Origin: Trichomonas vaginalis G3 | Taxonomy: Eukaryota; Parabasalia; Trichomonadida; Trichomonadidae | NCBI RefSeq assembly: GCF_026262505.1 | Contig: NC_067206.1 | Coordinates: 2,108,001-2,172,000, forward strand | Reading direction: 5' to 3' | DNA length: 64,000 nucleotides | Shown here: in pieces, positions 41,073 through 51,699 of the stretch | Position numbering within the stretch: the stretch's first letter is position 1 | How the letters are laid out: every line of letters starts with the position of its first letter | The notes under the pieces: generated by a model | The model's database searches: none | What the model saw: the letters and a program-made list of their open reading frames with translations, nothing else | What the model was told of the DNA's origin: nothing | Translations under genes and position numbers: made by a program

Positions 41073-42647
41073 TTATTCCTCACTGTCGTCCGTAGCTAAG
41101 TTATAGTCATCTAATCTTATTATGGGGATGCCATTAGCACGCACCTGAATGGCAAAGCAACAATCCCTCATAAATCCAATAAGTGGCTTTGGTACATTTT
41201 CAGTTGCTAGTTCAATAGGTCCTTTAACAGACAATTTGTATGTTATTGGAGCAGTAGATGTTTGACCTTGCTGGAAGCAAAAGTCCACTTCTGTTGGAAA
41301 ACCACATAAGAAATGTGTGTTGTCATAGCTATCCCATTTATGTTCCACACTACCATCATCCACCAATGACCTCATAACATCTTCATTAAATCCTATCATA
41401 TCATTGTTTGTATTGCAGGCGTTCGCAACCATTTCATAAAATACAGGTCCATATGATTTTTCAGGTTCTGCAGGCATATTTCCATAAGCTCCCATGGAAA
41501 GCTGAAGATATTTAAACTTAGGGTTCTCAAAATTAACATAATAGTTGTCTTTCTTTCTAAATAGTGCCCAAATACTTTTAACATTAATAGGCGTATAAGC
41601 TGCTGTAAATGTTGCACTTGAACTATCTGTATTCTTTGAGAATGAGCCGTCCATAGGAATCCAATCCATAACTTTAACAGGAAAACATAAAGCCTCGTTT
41701 GTATAATGTTCTACAAGTTCTGTATAAATGTTAGGGTCTAAAGAGAATGACTTTGGATGAATGAAACATTCATTAAAATCCATCTTTGTTCGAAATAGTT
41801 GCTGGGTTACAGTTGTAATAGTAACTGTTCCACTAGCTTCTACTGCCTTCGTTATCATAGTGAATGGTTCATTCCATGGAACAAATTTATTTGTCGGTGG
41901 ATTTGAATCTGAAGCAAATGCAACTTTAAGAGTTGGATTGAAAGCAATGATATCATTTACAGATATAGATGTGCATTGTAAGGCGTCGCTACTGAACTTT
42001 ACTTTAAGCTGAATGTTTCCTGCAAAAGCTGGAATAAATCGAATAGCTTCTAATGGAAGGAATCTTCTAACAGGAATTCTTAAACGAAGCTTAAAATCAA
42101 ATGATTTTCCTGCTGTAATTGGACCACTAACAATTTGTCCTGTTCTGCATGTTCCCGAATGACTCCATACATCTTCATGTCGAGTCTTTGAGAAAACATC
42201 TACTTTCTTTATTTGTTCGGTAGTTTGTGAGTTTGAAGTTATATATGCTTCTTCTCTTGCGTTGTCTTGAGAATATACGATACGACCATTTGCAAGGATT
42301 TAATATCCAGCAACTGCATAGAAAGCGTCATCGAAACCAATCCAAAATCCTGGTGGGTTTGTTTTATTGGAACCTGAACCAATTTCTTTATCTACAATAA
42401 ATTGACCTTCCATTTTATACGTAATGAATGTATTGTAAAGGTCCAACATATTTTCACCAGGAGGTGAGAGATTGAATGTTACCCATGTGTTATCTTTAGC
42501 AGTTCCAGGTTGTGATGGAATCTTTGCGTCAGAATATTTTCTATTAGTGTCCCCAATTTGAACTGCATTGTCTATGATATCGAAATATGAGCGAATCTGA
42601 TGAATATGCTCTGCTGGAGTAAATTCGTTTAGCTGTTCGTTCTGCAT
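41073..42647 (-). pseudogene. Major capsid protein (double jelly-roll type), broken
   Basis: About 1.57 kb, the usual size of the Polinton major capsid gene. Patches include MLDLYNTFITYKMEGQF near the start, FKLRLRIPVRRFLPLEAIRF near the middle (jelly-roll strand plus the conserved P..(R/D)(F/L)L turn, matching IPVNDLLAF of element B) and CCFAIQVRANGIPIIRLDDY at the end. Such proteins form the trimeric shell units of Polinton/adenovirus-like particles. Broken about two times. Confidence 0.65.
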
Positions 42648-42674
42648 GTATTTACTTCAGATAAAAATATCTAT

Positions 42675-43109
42675 TTACTTCATTATTCTCACTCTTCTTC
42701 TTGGCATTCGTGGTGGAAGTTGTTTCTTGACATTTTCAATGAACTGTACATTCTCTTTTGTCTCAACTTCTTTCACTGGCAGGTCAGGGTTCTTTGACTC
42801 GGTTTGTTTTTCAATGAAATTCACGAACTTTGCAATAAGCTCTTTGTTCGTTATTGAAAGTACATCTGGCTTCTTTTCTTCTGGTTCTATTGACTTTTCA
42901 GTTTGAACAGAAGGTTTTATATGGGCTTCGTGGACTTCACCCTTGCCATACACCTTAATGTTGTCGCTTTCTGCATTCGCTAATGGAACCTTTCTTTTTC
43001 TTACGTATATTTTACCATCTTTACTCTGACTTACGTAATAGAAAGGATGTTGTATTCCTCTTGCGTCATTTAATATAATAGACTCTCGCTCTGATTTTGA
43101 CAAGCTCAT
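42675..43109 (-). CDS. Basic small protein related to the 78-aa family (144 aa)
   Basis: Whole. Residues 20-45 (HPFYYVSQSKDGKIYVRKRK) match the FYIHTMKDGRVQFRKIKQPL patch of the small conserved protein. The middle is charged; the end is strongly basic (LPPRMPRRRVRIMK), so it could bind DNA, as virion core proteins do. It precedes the major capsid gene, same strand, about 30 bp away. Confidence 0.6.
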   Translation of the reverse strand: MSLSKSERESIILNDARGIQHPFYYVSQSKDGKIYVRKRKVPLANAESDNIKVYGKGEVHEAHIKPSVQTEKSIEPEEKKPDVLSITNKELIAKFVNFIEKQTESKNPDLPVKEVETKENVQFIENVKKQLPPRMPRRRVRIMK

Positions 43110-43154
43110 TTTACATCGGTTAAAGTTTTAATTTTGTTTTTTATCTGCAGTCAA

Positions 43155-43415
43155 ATGACTCAGACAAGCCCTAAGGACAAGACCCAAGGGGTCATAGATG
43201 TTGAAGCATTGAAGAAAGAAATTCGTGAGCAAATTTTATCCGAACTGAAGGAACAAAAACAAGAACAAAAGCCAGAGAGACCAAAGAGAAAACTTAGTGA
43301 AAAACAACTTGCTGCATTAGCTGCTGGAAGACAAAAGAACCCACGTTTGCTGGCGAAGAAAGCTAGAGAAGAAGCTGAAGCAAAAGCTAAAGAAGCTGAA
43401 ACAAAGAAAGAGTAA
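43155..43415 (+). CDS. Small charged helical protein (86 aa)
   Basis: From MTQTSPKDKTQG to AETKKE. Entirely helical and charged: VDVEALKKEIREQIL, then a KPERPKRKLSEKQLAALAAG basic patch and an Ala/Lys/Glu tail. Resembles small DNA-condensing or scaffold proteins in composition only. Start chosen at the ATG at 43155 after TTTTTTATCTGCAGTCAA, because it directly follows the usual T-rich leader. Divergent from the 42675-43109 gene. Confidence 0.55.
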   Translation: MTQTSPKDKTQGVIDVEALKKEIREQILSELKEQKQEQKPERPKRKLSEKQLAALAAGRQKNPRLLAKKAREEAEAKAKEAETKKE

Positions 43416-43439
43416 ATGGTTTATTTTTATCCGAATTAA

Positions 43440-44296
43440 ATGTATAGACAAATACCTTTATCTGTTGCGTTCAGTAGTGAAAACCCTGACGTCAAAATAA
43501 AGGGGAACAGAGTAACGTTTAAGTTTCCAACAGACTGGATTGTGAACATAAATGAAGAGAAGTACATTGGCATAACATCTATGTATATAACACGTGCTTT
43601 CAGAAAGGTTGACTTTATACTTCAAGTCGAGATAGAAAATGACGAACAGTCTTTAAGCGCCCAAAACATTCACATATACAAATACTTCAATGACAGTACG
43701 ACGTTAGAAGACTGTATAATTACATTTTACGAAAATTTTCAAAAGAAGTTTAACATTGAAGTACAAACTTTACAGCCTTTACGTGATTTTCTTGCAGAAC
43801 TGAAAGAAGAAGGAATTGTAGAAAGATTAATAGCTTTTCATTACGAGTTTGTAGCAAATGCTGATGGAACTCATGACTGTCAATTCATTGTATTCTCACC
43901 ATTCAATGAAGTAGCTAAAAAGAAAAAAATCCATTACGTATAAGATTTCAAATCTCTGAACCAAGTGATGATTTCAAAAATGTTTTCAATTATGATGCAA
44001 TGCTTCCGAGGAAAAATGAATTTTCCGAAATTAGATTTCCAGGTATTTGGGATAGAAAGCAAGCTATATTATATTCAAACTTAAGTAAGGGAGTTGAAAA
44101 TGAGTTCATTGGTCATACAAGAACTTCACCACTTCCTAACCCTAAATACTATAAATTAACTGGCTTCAATCGTGAGTTTTGGATAGACATGTTCTCCACT
44201 CATGACCATAACTGCCCAGTGTTCTTACCTCCAGACCATAAGGACTGTCTCTACATTGAAGCACAACTCTTAAACTCTACCATCGCAGTATTGTAA
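43440..44296 (+). pseudogene. Beta-rich virion-type protein, broken
   Basis: Starts MYRQIPLSVAFSSENPDVKI. Beta-rich N-terminal part with FKFPTDWIVNINEEKYIGIT; the C-terminal part contains FWIDMFSTHDHNCPVFLPPD and ends LYIEAQLLNSTIAVL. Size and place, between capsid and polymerase genes, suggest a minor virion protein. Looks broken about once. The ATG follows TTTATTTTTATCCGAATTAA, a typical leader. No named family. Confidence 0.5.
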
Positions 44297-44380
44297 AATC
44301 TACGCTAGTTTTATTTTTATCATGAATGGTCTCACTGCTGACAAAAATAAATGACCTCATTATTTTTCTCATTCATGTTC

Positions 44381-47245
44381 TCAGAACTTAAGCTTTCTTA
44401 TGAATGAAGTCTTAGTCTGAATAGAAAAGTTAAACTTTTCAGCAAAGCAAGGACTAGAAGACTTACACAAGTCGAATGCAATCTCTTGACCGTCATAAAG
44501 TGCTTTATATAACTTCATAACACTGAACTCAGAGTCTTTGTCAAATTTTCCTTGCGGAACCATTAAACCTTTATCTTCATCATAGAAACACTGAACAGAG
44601 TCAGGAAACATTTCATTAGCGGTTAAAGCAATAACATCTTGCTTCACGCCTTTCATTCTGCAGTGAAATGCAACTTCATTTAAATCATTCGTGAGTAAGT
44701 CTATGTAAGTCTTCTTTCCACAAAATATTGACTTGTATGCTAAACTTTGTTTATCTTTTGTGATTTCTGCAAAGTCGCTATGAAATTGACCAAGGTTTTT
44801 ACCAATGAGAACTCTTCCATAACGTTTCTCAAACTCTTCAGCTAAACGAGGGATATCTTCATTGTAGAGATGCATACTGTCCGTATCGCTATAAAAGATG
44901 TCCATTCCTAAGTCCTCAGCAGTACAGAATACTTCACACATTATTCTCTTCGACATAGACAGAATGTTAACACCAAGTGGACAGAAGTTAAAGTGTCTGC
45001 AAATGCTTTTCGTTAGCTTGAAAATAGTTTTATCTGAACCATCCAAACCTTCGAACTTCACTATATGGTTGTAGTTTCTGATGGCATATCTTATAGCATC
45101 TTTGTCATTTACTATGGTTATTTTTGACTCAATAGGAGAAAGAATAGTTTTGCCATAAATACTGTTCAGAATGAGCTTTATATTTTCTTGCAAAGGATTT
45201 CCTTCTTTCTTATACTTTAACCTTAACTCAGACAACTTCTTTACTTCATCTCTTATTCTAATATCTCTGTTTCCATCGTAATAGTATCCTTGCAACACTT
45301 CACATTTGACACCTTGATATTTTATGAGGTCTTGTAATGTTATATGGTCAACATACATTAAACAGCAAGTGTTTGAACTTCTGGGAACGTTAAGTTCTGG
45401 ATTTAGTTCAGGGTCACAAACTATTAAAGGAAAGTGTCTATGTATTCCAATCTCTGTTATCTTAATGAGAACAAAGAAGCCAGACATAAACTTTTCATCA
45501 ATGGGTTCCTTTTGGTCGTCATCGAATAAATGTCTCATGAGATACTCTGTGCTTAACATTTCTTTCTTCATAACCTTTGGAATACCTTCTAAAGTATAAA
45601 GTCTTGCTATAGCTGATGGATATAATGAAACAGCGTCGAAATCAGCAATGAGTTTCTTTTCGCTCTTTTGTTTAATGTTATCTGACAGCATACATCTTCC
45701 ACCTTGAATACAGCGTGAAATAAATTCTCTTGGTTTATTTGAGAGGTCATATAAATTTCCATTCGGGAAGTACACTCTGTTCTCAAACAATTTGTTAGCA
45801 ATTGAACAAATACTAACGTAGTCATAAACGTTTAAATCAAATTCTTTCAATATGTCATTGCGGAACTTAACAAAACCTTCTCTTAAAATTCTTACATCTT
45901 GTTTGCAATAAAATGTGCTATACTTTTCTAAGTCGAAGTGGTTCTCATCTATTCTGCAACCTTTGATGGAATCTATGTTTTTCATGAATGTATCTATCTA
46001 AACTTACATGCTTCAGAAATGACACCAGTTCTGTTGTCATTTGCTAACAAAACACTGCTGTAGTAGTTATATGGAAATACTTCTTTCGGTCCTGTTTGTA
46101 AGTTAAACATAGCAGGAAATAGTTTAAGCTTCTTATTTATAACACTGTAAGAGTCTTTTATAATAATTGCCCTTCCTTTATATAAGCCAGTTATTTGCAT
46201 TGTTCGTGAACCTTTAATGATGGGAGTTCCTTTCACTTCTGTCATGTGTCTTAAGATGAAGTTTATATCATAACTGAGGTTATGGAAATATATTAAACTC
46301 TTGTCAGGAAGTCGTTCCAAAAATTCTGTTGCACAGTTCTGACCCAAATGCTTTCACTCACTGAACCATCTTCACTGTCATAACAGATGTTAAAAGCTTT
46401 ATGAAAGCCATCGTACTGCACTCAAAGTCAGCAAAGAAAACGTGCTCAGGAATGAACTTGCACTTATTTTTATTTACTTCTTTTGACTCGGCTTTCTTCT
46501 TCAGTTGTACACAATACTTTGGAGCATATGTCAAGTCTTTAAATGGTGCAAGGTTCTGTTTATATAAGTCAGTCGTATATGTGAAAAGTTCTCCATAAGA
46601 AATAGGTTCGAAATATTTGCACTCCCACAATGTTTTCATAACATCCCATAACGGTGTTGTTCTATCATAACGAACTACATATTTATCTTCTCTCTTTGTA
46701 TAAATCTTCATTTGTTTCTCAATGTTCATTCCACCACACTCCTTCAAGATTTCTATATAGTTGCGAATGAAATATGTTGTCATTGGTAATCTTTCATTTA
46801 GCATGTAGTGGTCTTCAACAAGAAGTAAGTCAATAGTTCGAACAGTTTCACATTCTTTTGGTATGTATCTCTTTATTTCATTATGTCTTGAGTCATTGAA
46901 ATAACCAATGGTAACATTAAATGCTATACCTGTTGCGTCAGAAATTTCTTGTACTTTACTTTGAGGAAAGTCTCTAACACGAATGACTTCTCTCATGTGG
47001 TCAATAGTTTCTTCATTTACTCCAGCCTGAATGCAAGCATAAACGAAACAATTGTCTTCTGTCATAAGTGTTGCAGTTCTTTTGTTCAGTTCATTGAAGA
47101 TTTGGTAGCGTTCAAGATTTATAGGTAATGTGCAAAGATACTTCCAGAACTGACCGCTTCTCTTCTTATAAAACTTCTTTTCACCATTATCTTTCCAAAA
47201 GCTTTCTATAAGTGCTGGGTTTCCTGTTTGCTTAAGAGCTTCCAA
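44381..47245 (-). pseudogene. Protein-primed family B DNA polymerase, broken
   Basis: Motifs in order: exonuclease I (FFADFECST), exonuclease II (YFHNLSYDINFI), exonuclease III region (YCKQDVRILREGF), palm motif A (FDAVSLYPSAI), fingers motif B (LILNSIYGKT) and palm motif C (YSDTDSMHLYN). This is the Polinton PolB, which begins synthesis from a protein bound to the ends. It lacks the zinc-rich HNH-like patch seen in the B polymerase. Broken about twice. Motif pieces are given separately. Confidence 0.9.
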
Positions 47246-47282
47246 AATGGCTTTCTGGTCATTTGTCAGTGTGCTTTCATCT

Positions 47283-48152
47283 CTATATGGTCTCTTTTTT
47301 TGGTTTGCCTTTCTTTACATCTGACATCGTTAAGCCTTCATATTCTGTTAAATCATACATCTTTATTTCAGTAAGATTCTTTATGTTTGTCAAGAAGAAG
47401 TCATAGTGCATTTCAACAATACCTGCAGCATTTGCTTCTATCTCTGATATAAAGTTCTCCTTCAAGAGCTGATGTAGTAATGTTCCAATATTATTGAGGT
47501 TTAACGTAGAACATTCATACTTTCCACCAAGTTTATAACATACCATCCATCTCTGTTGTGAGTTTATTTTAATTTTCTCTAAGAGTCTCATGAAAACCTT
47601 ACCGAAATGTTTGTGTAAGTAGTCTCTGTTTGGTTCATCTAAAGCTTCGATGTTAAAGTCAATGAGTCTATTGCCTGACTTCACATTTCTCTTCCTATTC
47701 TCTTCATCTTTCTTTAACCATCTCTCACCTTCTTTTGGTTTGTCGTCAATGGAACGAATGACATCGTTAGCTTTGCGAACTTGTTCTATAGCGCTCTTAA
47801 ACATCTCTCTTCTCTGTTGTTTCAGTGTGTCGTCTCTTCTTCTTGTTTCACCAACGTTTGCATTTGTTATGTCAAACATTTCTCTTCTTACTTCATGAGG
47901 TACTGAACGTCTATGATATAAGTCAATAGCAACGTCATTTAAAGGAAATGCTCTTGCATGGACTTCGTCCTCGCCGCGTTGCGGCTTTATGAACTCATGA
48001 ATTCTATCATAACTTATTGCACCATTGTAGTCTTTAATGATGTCAGCGAGTGCTTTTTTGTTTGTTGCGTAATGTTTTGCTACTTCTCTGTTAGCTTCTG
48101 TTAGAAGTTGTTTTATTTCCGAGTGTTCTAACTTAGACAACTTCCGATACAT
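47283..48152 (-). CDS. Conserved gene beside PolB, candidate terminal protein (289 aa)
   Basis: Whole, 289 residues, basic and helical. N-terminal pattern SEIKQLLTEANREVAKHYAT matches the B gene at 35910-37032 (EEIKDILEEVGYEVSKYYLR), and both lie directly upstream of PolB on its strand. The middle (about 110-160) is arginine-rich. The C-terminal third has WMVCYKLGGKYECSTLNLNN and ends in KKGKPKKET. Residues 58-67 (KPQRGEDEV) are encoded by a GC-rich double hairpin (47960-47985). A terminal protein is expected near PolB and none else is recognised; the role is inferred from place and conservation. Confidence 0.5.
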   Translation of the reverse strand: MYRKLSKLEHSEIKQLLTEANREVAKHYATNKKALADIIKDYNGAISYDRIHEFIKPQRGEDEVHARAFPLNDVAIDLYHRRSVPHEVRREMFDITNANVGETRRRDDTLKQQRREMFKSAIEQVRKANDVIRSIDDKPKEGERWLKKDEENRKRNVKSGNRLIDFNIEALDEPNRDYLHKHFGKVFMRLLEKIKINSQQRWMVCYKLGGKYECSTLNLNNIGTLLHQLLKENFISEIEANAAGIVEMHYDFFLTNIKNLTEIKMYDLTEYEGLTMSDVKKGKPKKETI

Positions 48153-48244
48153 CTTTAGTAGGAAATAAAAAAATATTTTTTGAAAAAATTAGATTAGATT
48201 TTTTTTTAAGTTATTTTTCAAAATAATTTAATATTTTTATTTTA

Positions 48245-48721
48245 ATGAAACACATGCAAGATTGCAAGTTCTTTTCATACAATGCTCTCGCTACTGCCAT
48301 CAAGAATGAGTTCAATAATGCTTCAAATGTTAATGTTATCTTTAACAAGAAGTTTGTGAAAGAATCTAAGTTTGGTCAGTATGTCAGACCATTAGCTATC
48401 GTCATTGACCGCAAACGTTATACTTCACAAGAGTTAGCAGTAGTTTTGAAACAAAAGAGTTTCTTCGTGAATGTCAAAGATACTCATTATACTGTTGTTA
48501 TAAAGAACTCTAATATTGACTTCTTCAGTATTGCTTTAAATCTTTCCGAACAGAAAGAATATAAGAAGGGTGAAACAAATGTGAAATATTATCCTTCATC
48601 TCTGAAGACAATAACGAACAAAGATGTTATACAGAAATTCTTACCAAAGGTTGAAGAAGCTTCTATTGACATTGACGAAGGAAGTGAAATGGTTGAAGAA
48701 ATAGACCCTGAAGCTGTTTAA
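48245..48721 (+). CDS. Hypothetical protein (158 aa)
   Basis: Whole. MKHMQDCKFFSYNALATAIK, then a beta-strand-rich middle (VNVIFNKKFVKESKFG, YVRPLAIVIDRKRYTSQELA) and an acidic tail (EEASIDIDEGSEMVEEIDPE). It is divergent from the candidate terminal-protein gene, with about 90 bp between starts; the ATG follows TAATATTTTTATTTTA. Acidic-tailed small proteins near replication genes may be single-strand binding or nucleic acid mimics, but nothing here shows it. Confidence 0.55.
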   Translation: MKHMQDCKFFSYNALATAIKNEFNNASNVNVIFNKKFVKESKFGQYVRPLAIVIDRKRYTSQELAVVLKQKSFFVNVKDTHYTVVIKNSNIDFFSIALNLSEQKEYKKGETNVKYYPSSLKTITNKDVIQKFLPKVEEASIDIDEGSEMVEEIDPEAV

Positions 48722-48759
48722 GCAAAAATATATTTTTGGTTAGTCTTCATATCGATATT

Positions 48760-48954
48760 TTACAACAATTCCCAATGTATAAACTTTTCATACGCTTTTT
48801 CATAAGCTTTATATACCTTCAGAAATTTTGCATAATCTTTAGAAGCATTTAGATATTGTTTAAATGCTTTGTATGTCTTCAGAAATTTTGCATAATCTTT
48901 TACATGTTGTTCGTTCTCTTCTTCTGTCATGAGTTCCGAATATTCTAAATTCAT
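48760..48954 (-). CDS. Small repeat protein (64 aa)
   Basis: Whole, 64 residues, with an internal repeat: KDYAKFLKTYKAFKQYLN and KDYAKFLKVYKAYEKAYE, encoded by a direct DNA repeat. Helical and amphipathic. Function unknown. Leader TATCTCATATGAAAGAAC before the ATG. Confidence 0.5.
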   Translation of the reverse strand: MNLEYSELMTEEENEQHVKDYAKFLKTYKAFKQYLNASKDYAKFLKVYKAYEKAYEKFIHWELL

Positions 48955-49008
48955 GTTCTTTCATATGAGATAAAATTTTATAAAAAAATAAAATTAGCTT
49001 AGATTTTT

Positions 49009-49269
49009 TTATTCTTCCTCTTTGAAGTTGTCGAAATATTCTGTTATTTTTTCCTTCAGTAATGTTCAGTCTTCTTTGAATGTAAGTATTGTGCAACCTT
49101 TGATGTCATAGTGTGTTTGAGGAAGAGTATTTTTGACAATTTCCTTTATTTGCTCATTCGGTGTCATTGAAATCGGTAAGTTTTCACGATAGAACCAGTT
49201 TCTGTCAGATTTATATATTTTAGCTAAGTCATAAAAGCTCTTGTTGTTTCTTCTGACTAAATGTAACAT
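49009..49269 (-). pseudogene. Small hypothetical gene, broken
   Basis: Starts MLHLVRRNNKSFYDLAKIYK, a possible helix-turn-helix start, followed by NLPISMTPNEQIKEIVKNTL. The last part lies beyond about one break. It sits among KilA-N genes, so a small DNA-binding regulator is plausible; no firm match. Confidence 0.4.
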
Positions 49270-49311
49270 AACACATCTTTATCTTCTTCTTTCTCCAACT
49301 CTTCAGTATAA

Positions 49312-49830
49312 TCATATACTTATAACTCTTTTCCTTTCCTTTTGGTACTGAACGCGGTATTCTTTTCTGTATGCTTTTGTCTTTGCTTCAATGACTTCAT
49401 CTTTTGCTTGAAGTTTCTTTTCCATCTCTCCACGTTCTGCTTTATATAGTTCATCTAACATCATGAAAATATAACAAGCATAACGAGGTGAAGCCCACAT
49501 TGCTACAGCATTTACTAAAAGTCTATGAACATAATAACCTTTCAAACCAGGAGCCAAATTCTTGCGATTTTCGTACGGAATCTCTTTTCATTCCGCAAAG
49601 CAATCATATGAGGAAATTCTTCTAAAAGTTCTTTTGTCTGTTGGTTTTCAAACCAATGATATGCTTGCTTTGTAGAACGAAGGCATTCATTATACTTTGC
49701 ATTTGGTACATATCGTCTTTGACTGAACGAATGAGACGTAACTGTTTGTTATACTGTATGTACTCGTATTCTTCATTTATGGCTTCATGGACTATAACTG
49801 TTGTTGTGTTCTCTGATGTTGATTACTGTC
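49312..49830 (-). pseudogene. KilA-N domain protein, broken
   Basis: The KilA-N domain is a DNA-binding module common in giant viruses and phages. Visible here: an N-terminal piece with NQQTKELLEEFPHMIALRNE, and a second with APGLKGYYVHRLLVNAVAMW followed by ASPRYACYIFMMLDELYKAE, the typical G.KG.YVH..L...A.WAS..YA signature. A coiled-coil tail follows. Broken about twice. A fragment of a related gene is embedded in both repeat arrays of element A. Confidence 0.65.
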
Positions 49831-49899
49831 TTTACATACAATAAAAATTAAAAAAAATAACTTATTTTCTGACTTTCACAAAAGACAAAAATAAACGCT

Positions 49900-50527
49900 T
49901 TACATGTATTTTTCAGCAACTTCGTCAAATAATTTTATAGCTTTATCTATCTCATCTACTTCAAACGTTTCTTTACCTTTTATGGGAGCACCATACATTT
50001 TCTCAAAAACTTCAGTAGTTCTGTTTTGCAGCTCTCATATCATTAACAAACATAACCTTGACTCTATTGACTGTACTGTCATATCTTTGAGTTATATTAT
50101 ATGTCCTTCCTATCTTATATCTTTTTGTGTTGAAGTCCTTCGGTTTCTGAACGATGTAAAGTAAGCCTTCACTGCAACGTTCCGTATCGAATGAACCATA
50201 AGTTATGAAGTTATATCCAACAACAGGGTCAATTCACAGAAGAATTATTGGTATAAGACTTTTGTCAATGAGATATGCTGTAGTTCCATAGAATCTTACC
50301 GATATCATGAGCTCGGGATTTCTTGTCAAAATTTTCTGAGTAGAAGCAATTCTAACCCAGTCCTTTGTTTTCTTTCCAGAAGGTGTTATAATGTCTGACA
50401 AAGAATATTTGTTGTATTTCTTACAGTATCTTACGTTTAAATCACCAATTCTAACCACTTTGGTGTCATTGTCAATCTTTCTTACTGTTTCAAACTCAAT
50501 GTTTGACATTACTGTCTTTACATACAA
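49900..50527 (-). pseudogene. KilA-N-like and GIY-YIG/T5orf172-like regulator, broken
   Basis: N-terminal part: VRIGDLNVRYCKKYNKYSLS and KKTKDWVRIASTQKILTRNP, as in KilA-N domains (short strands, then W.R...T..I). Further on comes LLYIVQKPKDFNTKRYKIGR followed by YNITQRYDS, the Y.(I/V)......YKIG.T.N...R motif of T5orf172, a GIY-YIG-related domain often fused to KilA-N in giant viruses. The end is a charged helix. The likely start is the ATG at 50509, since the upstream ATG lies in a leader (TGTATGTAAAGACAG) shared with the neighbouring genes. Broken about twice. Confidence 0.6.
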
Positions 50528-50594
50528 GATAAAAAAATAAATAAAAATAAAACTAACTTTATTTTTATCTTTTATGAAAATTCATGAAATTTGG

Positions 50595-50662
50595 TCATTT
50601 TTCAGCAAAAATAATGTTTAGGTGAAGAGGTGAGATCTCACCTGTTTTCTCACCTGTTTTTT
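50595..50662. promoter_or_regulatory. AGATCT cassette between KilA-N gene and 313-aa gene
   Basis: AAAATAATGTTTAGGTGAAG, AGGTGAGATCTCACCTG (palindrome), then TTTTCTCACCTG. In the gap between two same-strand genes, ending at the stop of the downstream-coordinate gene, so a 3'-end or operator role is possible. Confidence 0.5.
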
Positions 50663-51604
50663 TCACAAGCGTTTTACATGAATTGTACGATGTATATTTG
50701 AAATCCTAAACAATTTCGTAGCTTCTATTTCTTCTTTTAGTACATCGAATGTTTTAATCATGCCGAAAGTCTCTTTATATTTCTTCTTGACGTCAGACAG
50801 AAGGAAATCTTCTGCTGTTGGATAGTTTTTATTAAGAAATGTCAACATATCCATTTTATCTTCTGCTGGCTTTTCTGCTTCTTTCTTTAAGTCTGCATAG
50901 TCGTTTCGCATTCTTTCTATCTCTTTGACTGAGTAGTTATATTTCCTCATTGCTGCTTTACATTTTGAACATTGCGGATTCATTTTTGCGTTATACATTG
51001 AAATAAAACCAGCTAGAACAACTAAGGCGTCAATGGTTTTCTTTAACTCAAAAGCTGCTGGTTTTATCTGTTCATTCCATACTTTACCTCTTCTATCTTT
51101 ATCTCTTATCTGCCATACACATTTTGCAACTAATGAAACAAAGTTATCGTATGTCTTAAATTCTTCGGATTTGTAAAGGTCAGAAATATTTTTATAAACC
51201 ATGTCGCAATCTTTGTCCATAACTTTATGGTTGCAATGATATCCTAGAAACTCATAGTTTACCTTTCGTATGAACTTCTTTATTTCTACCGAGTCAGTTG
51301 CTTTGACTTCAATTTCGTCAAATTCGGGAATGGTTAGTTTTTGTTGCTGAATTTCAGGTAGTTTAGGTAAATGGTCGCTGAGGTCCTGCACGTCATAAAG
51401 ATATTCTTCATTTTCTTCATCCTGTGCGGTACAGTCTAAATTACTTGTTAACAGTTCTTGCTTTATCTTCTGGATTTTTGTTTCGAAAGTATATGAAGAA
51501 GGAATGAAGTTTTTCATTTCTACTAACATTGACGTAGGATTCATAACTAACGAGTTTGGTGCTGTAGTTGTTTGAATTGTTGTTGTGCCGATTGTTGAAA
51601 TCAT
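50663..51604 (-). CDS. Hypothetical protein with CxxC motif (313 aa)
   Basis: Whole. Thr-rich start (MISTIGTTTIQTTTAPNSLV), acidic linker, then a helical domain with GYHCNHKVMDKDCDMVYKN and CVWQIRDKDRRGKVW, a CSKCKAAMRKYNYS patch that may bind zinc, and an end ATKLFRISNIHRTIHVKRL. It lies beside the KilA-N genes and shares their leader type (GTATGTAAAGA), so it may be co-regulated. I recognise no family; a regulator or replication accessory protein is possible. Confidence 0.55.
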   Translation of the reverse strand: MISTIGTTTIQTTTAPNSLVMNPTSMLVEMKNFIPSSYTFETKIQKIKQELLTSNLDCTAQDEENEEYLYDVQDLSDHLPKLPEIQQQKLTIPEFDEIEVKATDSVEIKKFIRKVNYEFLGYHCNHKVMDKDCDMVYKNISDLYKSEEFKTYDNFVSLVAKCVWQIRDKDRRGKVWNEQIKPAAFELKKTIDALVVLAGFISMYNAKMNPQCSKCKAAMRKYNYSVKEIERMRNDYADLKKEAEKPAEDKMDMLTFLNKNYPTAEDFLLSDVKKKYKETFGMIKTFDVLKEEIEATKLFRISNIHRTIHVKRL

Positions 51605-51699
51605 ATCTTTACATACAAAATAAAAAAATAAATAAAAATAAAAATAACTTTATTTTTTCTATCTTAAGGAAATTCATGAAAATTCACGAGAAAGCTAAA

